DNA of 30,162 nucleotides from a virus: the IMG/VR virus record IMGVR_UViG_3300046001_001762, positions 1 to 30,162 of that record; one strand, given 5' to 3'. Within the stretch, counting starts at the first letter, position 1. Every line of letters starts with the position of its first letter. The notes beneath the pieces are model-generated. The model saw nothing but the letters and a program-made list of their open reading frames with translations. It was not told the DNA's origin and made no database searches. Shown here one piece after another: positions 22,755 through 30,162 of the stretch. The position numbers were made by a program, and so were the translations under genes.

Positions 22755-23798
22755 TTAGAATATAAGCGTGAACATGAAACCGCCAAAAGCAGCAGCGGGT
22801 ATGCTATTAGCGTCTTTGAAAGCAACATTATTTTCGATGAGATTAGTAAGCTTTGTGTCTATGCTCTGCACAACGAAATATCCCGCCTGTCTATCCGTCA
22901 CAGTAAATAAATGGTCGCCGTTATTGCCCAATCCAGTGACCATTACACTATAACCAGTGATTGGCATGGCCCAATTAAAGTGAATAACTGCGATGCCAAC
23001 ACCCCAAGGCCCCATTGGTGCTATGGTTGTGTTAATTTCTGCGGAGCAGTTACCGAACCCTCCGCCGCCGAACACAGTTCCAAATGCCCGAACACCATAT
23101 ATTCTATATGCATCATATGCAGTGCCGCCAAACAACTTGCTTGATGTTATAGCACCTCCGCCGACTTTAGTAGCAGTGATTGCGCCGTCACCGATCTTTC
23201 CATTCGTGACCGCGAGATTTGCAATCTTTGTTCCGGTCACAGCTAAATCAGCAATCTTTCCAGTCGTGACATTAAGATCTGCGATCTTAGTAGATATGAC
23301 TGATCCGTCGATCAGCTTCCCGGATGAAATCGTGGTGTTTGCAATCTTTGTTCCGGTCACAGCTAAATCTGCGATCTTTCCAGTCATGACAGCTAGATCT
23401 GCGATCTTTCCAGTCGTGACAGCCAGATCAGCGATCTTTCCAGTCGTGACATTAAGATCAGCGATCTTATCAGTAATTACTCCGCCTAAACTTATACGTG
23501 TAGACGTTACGGCGCCGACCGCAATCTTTCCTTCAGTTACGGCTGCAGCAGCTAGCTTTAAAGTTGTGACAGCATCATTGAGAATATGGGTTGTGTTAAC
23601 GCCGTTTACTTTAAGAGAAATCGTATTCGTCGATGTATTGACCGAAATGGATTCTGACGCAGAGTTTGCACCAAAGCCAGCGATCACGTTGATGACGCCG
23701 TTGTCTTTCTTCCGCCATAGGTTGAACGTGTCAGTCGTCACAACACCGCTCGACGAAAATGCATCGAACGAAGTGAACTCATCAGGATCAGTAATCAT
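22755..23798 (-). CDS. Tail fibre with strict 10-residue repeats
   Basis: A 347-residue protein. The N-terminus has TFNLWRKKDNGVINVI, an opening typical of fibre proteins in cyanophage-like T4 relatives. Residues 71-224 are 15 units of exactly 10 residues, xxxAVTTGKI-like (for example ADLAVTTGKI), with Lys or Arg at 81, 91 and every tenth residue to 221. This suggests a regular trimeric beta shaft. The C-terminal 120 residues (YRIYGVRAFGTVF, then HFNWAMPITGYSVMVTGLGNNGDH) form a globular tip. The late promoter box ends 6 nt before its ATG. Likely a receptor-binding or short tail fibre. Confidence 0.8.
   Translation of the reverse strand: MITDPDEFTSFDAFSSSGVVTTDTFNLWRKKDNGVINVIAGFGANSASESISVNTSTNTISLKVNGVNTTHILNDAVTTLKLAAAAVTEGKIAVGAVTSTRISLGGVITDKIADLNVTTGKIADLAVTTGKIADLAVMTGKIADLAVTGTKIANTTISSGKLIDGSVISTKIADLNVTTGKIADLAVTGTKIANLAVTNGKIGDGAITATKVGGGAITSSKLFGGTAYDAYRIYGVRAFGTVFGGGGFGNCSAEINTTIAPMGPWGVGIAVIHFNWAMPITGYSVMVTGLGNNGDHLFTVTDRQAGYFVVQSIDTKLTNLIENNVAFKDANSIPAAAFGGFMFTLIF
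23127..23588 (-). repeat. Fifteen coding 30-bp repeats in a fibre shaft
   Basis: Each unit is 30 bp and encodes 10 residues with no insertions or deletions. A 120-bp higher-order duplication is visible: the 29 bases at 23221-23249 are identical to those at 23341-23369, exactly four units apart. Such DNA can gain or lose units by slippage or recombination. Confidence 0.9.
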
Positions 23799-23804
23799 TG
23801 ACAG

Positions 23805-23812
23805 TATTTATC
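23805..23812 (-). promoter_or_regulatory. T4-type late promoter box for the 10-residue-repeat fibre
   Basis: The minus strand reads GATAAATA (seven of eight to consensus). It contains the TAA stop of the 78-residue gene (23810-23808) and ends 6 nt before the fibre ATG at 23798. It would start the fibre transcript essentially at the start codon. Confidence 0.6.
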
Positions 23813-24044
23813 CCTTAGTTTTTATGAACTCGACAAACATCTTTTGCAACTCCGCATATTGTTTGCTAAGCTTATCAAGGTCGTCTTTCAACGAGGTGAC
23901 CGTTGCGTCCTTGTCAAGCATTGCTTTCTTGCGAGCACGTGCTGCAGCATAGCTTGACCGGTCTATGTTGATGATAGCCTTTGAGAACGTATCACGCACC
24001 AGGTCGGGTTTATCCTTGACTTTGATTTTCTTTTTTGAGGCCAT
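23808..24044 (-). CDS. Small coiled-coil virion-cluster protein
   Basis: A 78-residue protein with a strongly basic N-terminus (MASKKKIKVKDK), a central RSSYAAARARKKAMLDKDA segment, and a C-terminal heptad-like helix (VTSLKDDLDKLSKQYAEL) that probably forms a coiled coil. No named family is recognised. It begins 1 nt after the DUF4815 gene (TAACATG) and its stop lies within the promoter of the next fibre. A small fibre or baseplate assembly partner is plausible, but no function is shown. Confidence 0.7.
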   Translation of the reverse strand: MASKKKIKVKDKPDLVRDTFSKAIINIDRSSYAAARARKKAMLDKDATVTSLKDDLDKLSKQYAELQKMFVEFIKTKG

Positions 24045-24045
24045 G

Positions 24046-27000
24046 TTATGAAGTTGCTATGATTCGAAGATTCTTGACAGTTGTCACGCGAGGTGTAGCC
24101 GCTGCGGTAAACACGATTTTAACCGAGAATGAAATGAAGTCATTCAGCGATGAATCGTAAATATATTGTACCTCAGAATACTCGTCACGATCAGTCGTGA
24201 CCGGAATTCTAACCTGTGGCGCAACAGGAATCCAATCGGAGTATGTATTTGCATCATACTTCAACTTGACATATAACGCGATCGTTGAGTTCTCCTCAGG
24301 ACGCGATACATCAAGATAGATGTTGAGTTGATCAGCAGGATCGTTCAGATCAACTTCGCGCGTGATGTATCTCGATAGAGCAGACCCTGCATCCAGTGTA
24401 TCTTCGTTAGTGGTCAACGTATTGACCTCGTTCTCGATTGTAAGCAACGCCATCGAATCAAGATCAATGACAGGCGAAATGTATTGGCTTGTCGTCGTTA
24501 GAGACGAGGCAATCGTTGCACGATTCGACTTCGTGATCGTGAACTCCGACGCGGCTTCATATGTTTCTTCGGAGTCAACATCAGTGTATGTTGTCGCTCC
24601 AAATGTTAGGGTGTTTGTCAACGCACTTTCTTTTTGAACTGATGAACTTTGAATTAAATTGAATGCAGATGTTGGCGCGGAATACATATGTGCAACTGCT
24701 GTTGCGAGGGTGCCTGGTCCAACAGGAACAATCGTGACAAGCGGAGCAGCTGCATAACCGGATCCAGGATCGGTCACAGTAACACCTGCCAACGTGCCTG
24801 ACACGATGTCAATTACAGCGTCGGCATATGCCTGTGTTCCATCGAGTTCAGTAGGAGCCGCGATAGAAACCGTTGCTGCTACATAGCCTGATCCAGGTGC
24901 AGTGACCTCGATTGATTGAATGCCTTCGCGCAAGATCGACTTGAACTCAGCCGTGCCGGTAACTCCAGGAGTGAATACCGCGCGGTTAAGAACGAACTTA
25001 AGATCACGTGTTTGATCAGCGGTCCATGTTGATGCATTCTGCGACATGAACAACGTGCCGCCATACGGATTCGTTTGAATGACCTTACCGTCTTCGCCGG
25101 TGCCGCCTAAGCGGGAGACCTTGACACGATACAATGGATCATTCGAGACCAGGACGATTGCATATTCGGTGCCACCTTTGAGGTACACAGGATCGGAGAA
25201 CTCAAACTTTGTTAGACTACCGTCAATGTTTACATCGGCTTCAAGAAGTGTTACTTCCGAGAAAGGAACAACTTGTTGTGTTGGATAACCGTTATCAACC
25301 GTGACGATACGAGCCGTAACCGGGATCTTTGACTTGGTCTTGGATGTGAACCAAAGATCAAGCGATGTTACAAAGACTCCTTCAGCAATGTCATCGATTA
25401 AGAATGTTTGTGCAAGCGGATCGAACCAACGAATCTTGGTATCAATAGCGACGCGTGTTTTTCTTACGCGCTCCTTCTTGATCACAGGAACACGTGTAGA
25501 AAGAATTGTTGACTCGACGGACTGGGCAGTGCCAGACGCGTTGTAAACACCATCAGCATAAGTAGTTTCTTCCTCCAAATTATTCGTAGGAGAGTCAGAC
25601 AATCTAAAGACACGTTCACCAGTACGGAACTTTAGTGAAGAGTTGTTAGGAATGATGAAGTTACCAATAAGAGTGCCATCTGCGGTTGACACTAGAGGTG
25701 CAGCCGTAATGAAGCCAGTAGAACCTATCGTCTTTCCAAAATATTCTCGAACATTTGTAAGAGTTGAAGGTGTTACAACGCTTGCTGTTGGCGCAGTGTA
25801 TCCGCTTATGTCAATACCGTCAAAGAATGGATAAACCTTCGTTAGAGGTTTAAGACCTTGTGCATTGAAGTAAACTCGGCGCGAACGAATGAATGGAACA
25901 AAACTAACGTCAACGATGCGTTCACCAAGATTTTCTGTCACGGTGTTACTTGTCAACTTGGTTTTCCAACCAACCCTGTTTTGAACCTTTGCGACAACCG
26001 TAGTTTCGGTACGGCGGAGATGCCCATCAGGCGCTACCACGGTATGCGGCGGAGATTTTACAGTCGCGACAACGCCTGCCCAGTTAGTCTTCCAGCTCTT
26101 CCATTCGGTGCCTAGAATATTGGATTCCTTTGCAACATACTTGAGTGCATCATATGCGCCTTCTTGGTTTACGATAACCGCAGGACGAGTATTCACGTCA
26201 ACCCAAGTATCATTCGTTGGATACAGCTTAACTGAACCAATGAATGTAGCAACCTCGTATGGGTTGACTGATTCGGATTCCGATGACTTGGTCTGCGAGA
26301 TCAATGGAGTTTCCGTGAACGCCATCGTAATCGTGTTTTCATTCATCGACACGTTAGTCGATGAATTTAGAACAAGGTCGACTGCGTCAGTCTTGAAGTG
26401 TGGACGAAGTGTTTGATCCGCGACGTCGATTGAACATACGTATGCAGGATTGAATACGTTACCAACCGAATGCCCATTGAACGAGTCAATCAACATACCG
26501 TTCTTAAACCGTTGCCCTTGAACAGAATCGAAGATTGACTTGTTGTTAGCCGATGTTTCAAGCAGTGATAGAGACGTGTAATACTCAAGAGATGAGACGC
26601 GGCGGTCAATAGAACCGATGTCACGCATCGTGTACCGACGATTGTCAACATACTTGACACGGATGTCGCTTGCATCGAACGTGTACGCTGGAAACTCGAG
26701 TTCATACAATGACATCGATGCAGGAGGCGTCACAGGTGCTGTTGCTGCAAGACGAGGAACACCGTTGATAATCTTGAACTCTCCGTTCGAGTTCACGATG
26801 AGTTTATCAACACGAGGGAGGAAGAATGTTGGTGTGCACGTAAGAACACTGTTAGGATCCGGTTGGATCGCTGTAACAATGCCTGGCGTAGCAAGAATTG
26901 TTGGACGGAAGTCAATACAGTCAGTAAGAACATTCTGATTGAACGTAGGAACGTCCTTGTATCGAATTTCAGTTGCTCCTAACACATCATCTTCATCCCA

Positions 27001-29043
27001 GTTGATTGGATATGAGTTAGCCGTGAATGGCATACCGCTGTGAACAAAGTAACGATACACAACCTCAATCGTTGGAGGCGTGCCTGCTCCCGTGTATTTC
27101 AATTGGGAGTTCGTATACTTAGAAGCGGTTTGACCATCGAATGAAATAATGATGTCAGACTTGACGTCAGTCGCTGTTCCATCGACGACGACTGACACGA
27201 TGTCGAAGATGTCAGTTGTTGGAAGCGCGTAAGTATCGCCTGAAGGAATAAGTGTTGATTGCGTTACTTGAGTCAGCGTCTTTGATGCAGGTACATTTGA
27301 TGCAACTGTCACAGGGAAGATAACCGTAACATCATCGCCGTTTACCCACGGTGTCCCGCTTGATTTAATCGTGATTGACGATGAGGACGACGTGACGACT
27401 GTGAAGTCAGTCGTTGCAAGCCATGTTCCTTCGTGTTCAACCAATATGTTACCAACCGATGCATCTCCAAAGGTTTCATTAGCGCCTGTGCTAAACACGA
27501 ACTGATTCGATGGGTTTACCGTTCCTGGGAAAATCTTCTTAAGGACATAAGTCATGTCCGTAGGATTGACCGCTGCAAGCGACTTAACATTGTTGTAAGG
27601 AAGCTTGAATACAGCGGTGTCGCCTGAGGTATCTTGCACCGTTGAACCAGGAGCGACCGTGAGGTCAACATCATTGGAACCAGAGTCAAGATAGATACGT
27701 GCAATGTCAGAAATGTTATTTGCACCAGTCAGCGCGATGTCATATAGGAATACACGGTAGAGCGCTCCCACAGTTTCAATCGCTTTGATACGGCAAGAAC
27801 CAATTTGAGCAGGAGCGACAGGCGGCGAAATAGTGCCTGCATCCCAAAGCTCGTATGTTACATGCGCGGAGTTTGGTTGAGGAAGGTTAGAGCCTGCGAC
27901 CAATGAAACGTCAACGTAGTTGCCGATGCTCAATGATACGCTAACATCTGAAGCCGACGTGTCTCGCGCGCGAGGTGCCGTGAGGTCAAGCTTTGATCCA
28001 AGCTCGATTCGGTAACCATCGACATAAGCAACGGATGGTTCAAGGCCAACATACACGTCGTCCGCTGCGTCAACGTCGTCATGGCCTGGACGAAGCGAGC
28101 CTGCTAGATTAGAAACATCAATCTTGAATGGATTGGTGATGTAATTTCCAGATTCTTCATATGTTCGTTGCGCGAGCTGGCGATCAATGTCGGTGTATCG
28201 CGTTCTTGTCGCGAGAACCACTGCGCCATCGTTTATCTTCAGAAGATTGATACGTTCAACAGTATCAGCAACAGCAGCATCATCAAGATATGCAAGTGTT
28301 AGGGTGATCTGGTAACGGTCAGCACCTGGAGCAAGATGATTTGGTTGGCCAGTCGCATTATCAAGTAGTGTCGTATCATTTACATAGTTGACATACGACT
28401 CAACAACATTAAGCACTAATGAACCTGAAAGATCACCGACGAGAGGCTTATCAATGAAGATTGACTGCTTAGGAGTTACCACGAATGAACCATTCGTGAA
28501 GAATACTCCATCGGCTAGAAAAGCGCCTGCCACAACGGTATGTTCCATCGACAAAGCAGACCCCGAAATCACACCTAGATCAGATCGAGACTCTAACCCA
28601 ATCTCTGTAAGAATATCAAATACACCCGCGGCATTATCAGCTTCACCGCCTGTTGCATACCTAACATAGAATGTGGTTGTTACTTCGTTGGTGTCATAAC
28701 CTAACACATCCGCAATAATTGCAGCATCGCCTTGCCCTTGAACCAATGTATCAATTTCAGATAGAGTGATCTGCGAAATTGGCGGTGTAACTAAAGAAGT
28801 TGAGAACGTGATTGCGACGATGTTATTATCGAACGTGCAAGCACCTCCAAGAACAGCCGTTCCTGATTTCCAAATGCTTTGGCCAAACTTGTCGATCTGT
28901 GATTGTAGGATCGACTGCAACTGGTTGACTTCGCGAATCTGAACAGAACGCCCGCCATTGAACAAGATGCGTAGATAGTTCTTATCCTCAACACCGTTGT
29001 CGATGAAGTCGTCCTTATAGATTGTGTTATTTGCAGTAATCAT
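24046..29043 (-). CDS. Giant DUF4815 baseplate or virion structural protein
   Basis: A 1665-residue protein. The N-terminus reads YKDDFIDNGVEDKNYLRILF, then VQIREVNQLQSILQSQIDKFG and WKSGTAVLGG, the signature of the DUF4815 family found in cyanophage-like T4 relatives. A long beta-rich body follows, including SRVYFNA-type segments and PLAQTFLIDD around residues 1150-1250. Near residues 1380-1430 are two GSGY units (TAPGSGYVAA, TDPGSGYAAAP). The C-terminus has NIYLDVSRPEENSTIALYVK. It overlaps the gp8 stop (TAATG). By position it fills the T4 gp9/gp10 slot between gp8 and the fibres, so a baseplate-to-fibre connector is likely; equivalence to gp10 is inference. Confidence 0.85.
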   Translation of the reverse strand: MITANNTIYKDDFIDNGVEDKNYLRILFNGGRSVQIREVNQLQSILQSQIDKFGQSIWKSGTAVLGGACTFDNNIVAITFSTSLVTPPISQITLSEIDTLVQGQGDAAIIADVLGYDTNEVTTTFYVRYATGGEADNAAGVFDILTEIGLESRSDLGVISGSALSMEHTVVAGAFLADGVFFTNGSFVVTPKQSIFIDKPLVGDLSGSLVLNVVESYVNYVNDTTLLDNATGQPNHLAPGADRYQITLTLAYLDDAAVADTVERINLLKINDGAVVLATRTRYTDIDRQLAQRTYEESGNYITNPFKIDVSNLAGSLRPGHDDVDAADDVYVGLEPSVAYVDGYRIELGSKLDLTAPRARDTSASDVSVSLSIGNYVDVSLVAGSNLPQPNSAHVTYELWDAGTISPPVAPAQIGSCRIKAIETVGALYRVFLYDIALTGANNISDIARIYLDSGSNDVDLTVAPGSTVQDTSGDTAVFKLPYNNVKSLAAVNPTDMTYVLKKIFPGTVNPSNQFVFSTGANETFGDASVGNILVEHEGTWLATTDFTVVTSSSSSITIKSSGTPWVNGDDVTVIFPVTVASNVPASKTLTQVTQSTLIPSGDTYALPTTDIFDIVSVVVDGTATDVKSDIIISFDGQTASKYTNSQLKYTGAGTPPTIEVVYRYFVHSGMPFTANSYPINWDEDDVLGATEIRYKDVPTFNQNVLTDCIDFRPTILATPGIVTAIQPDPNSVLTCTPTFFLPRVDKLIVNSNGEFKIINGVPRLAATAPVTPPASMSLYELEFPAYTFDASDIRVKYVDNRRYTMRDIGSIDRRVSSLEYYTSLSLLETSANNKSIFDSVQGQRFKNGMLIDSFNGHSVGNVFNPAYVCSIDVADQTLRPHFKTDAVDLVLNSSTNVSMNENTITMAFTETPLISQTKSSESESVNPYEVATFIGSVKLYPTNDTWVDVNTRPAVIVNQEGAYDALKYVAKESNILGTEWKSWKTNWAGVVATVKSPPHTVVAPDGHLRRTETTVVAKVQNRVGWKTKLTSNTVTENLGERIVDVSFVPFIRSRRVYFNAQGLKPLTKVYPFFDGIDISGYTAPTASVVTPSTLTNVREYFGKTIGSTGFITAAPLVSTADGTLIGNFIIPNNSSLKFRTGERVFRLSDSPTNNLEEETTYADGVYNASGTAQSVESTILSTRVPVIKKERVRKTRVAIDTKIRWFDPLAQTFLIDDIAEGVFVTSLDLWFTSKTKSKIPVTARIVTVDNGYPTQQVVPFSEVTLLEADVNIDGSLTKFEFSDPVYLKGGTEYAIVLVSNDPLYRVKVSRLGGTGEDGKVIQTNPYGGTLFMSQNASTWTADQTRDLKFVLNRAVFTPGVTGTAEFKSILREGIQSIEVTAPGSGYVAATVSIAAPTELDGTQAYADAVIDIVSGTLAGVTVTDPGSGYAAAPLVTIVPVGPGTLATAVAHMYSAPTSAFNLIQSSSVQKESALTNTLTFGATTYTDVDSEETYEAASEFTITKSNRATIASSLTTTSQYISPVIDLDSMALLTIENEVNTLTTNEDTLDAGSALSRYITREVDLNDPADQLNIYLDVSRPEENSTIALYVKLKYDANTYSDWIPVAPQVRIPVTTDRDEYSEVQYIYDSSLNDFISFSVKIVFTAAATPRVTTVKNLRIIATS

Positions 29044-30162
29044 TAGAATTGTAAGATGATCGTGATATCTTCAGATTGTCCAGCGATGCGTGAAATCTTC
29101 TTGCGGTTTTCCGTGAATACAACCTCACCTGTTTGTTTCACATATTCTCCTGTAGAGACTGCCGACGGATCATATGGATCAAGACCAATAGCGATAGGCG
29201 TATCATCAAATGCGATGAAACCGGTCTCCGCTGTTTGATGATAGTATAGATACTTATTCACTTCATCGTAGTAATCAACGATGCCGATTGCACCGGTTGC
29301 TACCTGCGTGATTGTATCTCCAGTCGACGCGCTTGTTGGTTCAGGCGCGGAACTAAACGTCATTTTCTCGAGGCAGTTAAGCGACAATTCAGGATTGAGT
29401 ACACCTCCTGTGTAGTCTGGATTACGAACAATGGATACTTGACGATACGGAATGAAAGCGCCGTCGTTGATACCTTCAACAGCCTCGACCGTAATGCCTG
29501 CATACCATGAAGGTAGATCCGATGCTGGAACAGCACCAAACCCTAGAGCAGGCCCGATATTTGCATACACGCGCGCAGTCCCAGATGCAACTTTAACGTA
29601 ACCACGCTTCTTAATCCATGTTAGTGGTGTCGTCAATGCAGTATATGTTACTGATGTGATTGCGCCATCAGCAACGGTCGCGAGTAATGTTGTAGACGCG
29701 CCGTCTTCATCGATGTATTCAACTGTAGGAGCAACAGCATATCCTGACCCACCGTCAATGACAGTAAAACCATACACGAGATTACCTGACGCATTGGTGA
29801 TGGTGCTTAGTGTTTCAACACCGTTAAACGTAGGATCTTCTGTCACGGTAACGAATTGGCTGCCATTGATAGCGTCTGCAGGCAAAACCGAATACACGTA
29901 AATCCAAACAGATCCATCAGCATTTTCTTGAGGAATACGCGAGGGCGGATTCGAACCGTTAGGCAATGAATATGAAGGAAGAATGCCATCAGCTTCGCGT
30001 AAGCAAAGATAGACATTGTCATTCACGATAACATAACAAGGATACATCTGAACACCTAGGACAGACGTTTGGTAAAAACAGTTAGGGTCAAATGGATTGT
30101 ATGCCTTGTGCTTATGATTTGTCTTTGCGGCAATGTTAGGAATGACCTGGGTATATAAGTCA
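29043..30162 (-). CDS. gp8: Baseplate wedge protein gp8, C-terminal part (runs off the window)
   Basis: The frame stays open to the right edge, so the ATG at 30047 is internal. Thirty-eight more codons precede it (including NHKHKAYNPFDPNCFYQTS), joining smoothly to VQMYPCYVIVNDNVYLCL. Within the window are 372 residues. The C-terminus (GEVVFTENRKKISRI, then QSEDITIILQF) aligns well with the end of T4 gp8, which reads MIYMENRPPIIMAMDQTEEINILFTF-like in meaning: an ENR motif followed by an acidic stretch and a terminal F. gp8 dimers are part of the baseplate wedge. The middle contains one GSGY unit (DGGSGYAVAPTVEY), also found in the next gene. Gene order (gp8 before fibres and gp13) supports this. 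Confidence 0.85.
   Translation of the reverse strand, partial: DLYTQVIPNIAAKTNHKHKAYNPFDPNCFYQTSVLGVQMYPCYVIVNDNVYLCLREADGILPSYSLPNGSNPPSRIPQENADGSVWIYVYSVLPADAINGSQFVTVTEDPTFNGVETLSTITNASGNLVYGFTVIDGGSGYAVAPTVEYIDEDGASTTLLATVADGAITSVTYTALTTPLTWIKKRGYVKVASGTARVYANIGPALGFGAVPASDLPSWYAGITVEAVEGINDGAFIPYRQVSIVRNPDYTGGVLNPELSLNCLEKMTFSSAPEPTSASTGDTITQVATGAIGIVDYYDEVNKYLYYHQTAETGFIAFDDTPIAIGLDPYDPSAVSTGEYVKQTGEVVFTENRKKISRIAGQSEDITIILQF

Noticed and set aside
22993-23952. 319-residue open frame on the plus strand
   Set aside because: It is the mirror of the 30-bp repeat array, which keeps the opposite strand open by its regular codon pattern. It runs through the real fibre gene and has no family features.
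29043-30047. gp8 as a complete 334-residue gene starting at 30047
   Set aside because: The frame is open upstream to the window edge and the extra codons read as sensible gp8-like protein (FDPNCFYQTS), so the start lies outside the window.

Overview
This window is part of the virion-structure gene cluster of a T4-superfamily contractile-tailed phage. Every gene I can support lies on the minus strand, so transcription runs from high to low coordinates. The conserved genes appear in T4 order: gp8 (5' end beyond the window), a slot for baseplate/fibre proteins, gp13, gp14, gp15, gp16, gp17, gp18, gp19 (only its first 19 codons are inside). The proteins resemble the cyanophage-like, exo-T-even branch more than T4 itself. 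Examples are gp13 starting MSKPTTRASLIQYCLR, a gp14 with a GRFGYP-type central part, and a very large DUF4815 baseplate protein next to gp8. The host cannot be told from the sequence. There are no tRNAs and no bacterial genes.

Layout along transcription (right to left). 30162-24046: gp8-like baseplate wedge protein and a 1665-residue DUF4815 protein. 24044-20390: a 78-residue coiled-coil protein and three fibre/adhesin proteins (a strict 10-residue-repeat fibre, a YadA-like beta-roll fibre and a 180-residue fibre-like protein), ending in the one clear intrinsic terminator. 20311-13444: a second fibre module, comprising a two-TM membrane protein, a two-domain beta protein, a collagen-containing fibre, a 956-residue multi-module adhesin and a secreted protein with a rearranged discoidin (F5/8 type C) domain. 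The adhesin is visibly G+C-richer and the secreted protein A+T-richer than the core genes, which suggests separate origins. 13451-10287: neck and completion genes gp13, a small Cys-rich protein, gp14, gp15 and the small terminase gp16. 10268-4936: about 5.3 kb inserted between gp16 and gp17, which adjoin in T4. It holds a duplicated cassette (about 105-residue beta protein, about 60-residue protein, long fibre), a DUF1353 protein and a GIY-YIG homing endonuclease. 4939-1: gp17, gp18, an HNH homing endonuclease and the start of gp19.

Regulation. Eight copies of the T4-type late promoter box (NATAAATA; three are perfect TATAAATA) sit upstream of gp19, gp18, the GIY-YIG gene, the duplicated cassette, gp13, the membrane protein, the 180-residue protein and the 10-residue-repeat fibre. 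In five of the eight the box ends only 6-8 nt before the start codon, which predicts leaderless or nearly leaderless late transcripts. Most other genes are joined by TAATG or ATGA stop/start overlaps, suggesting translational coupling.

Working together: gp16 and gp17 package DNA; gp13, gp14 and gp15 close the head and tail ends; gp18 and gp19 build sheath and tube; gp8 and the DUF4815 protein belong to the baseplate; and the many fibre and adhesin genes probably carry host recognition. The fibre region and the gp16-gp17 gap are the accessory, fast-changing parts. No intergenic stretch exceeds about 80 bases.
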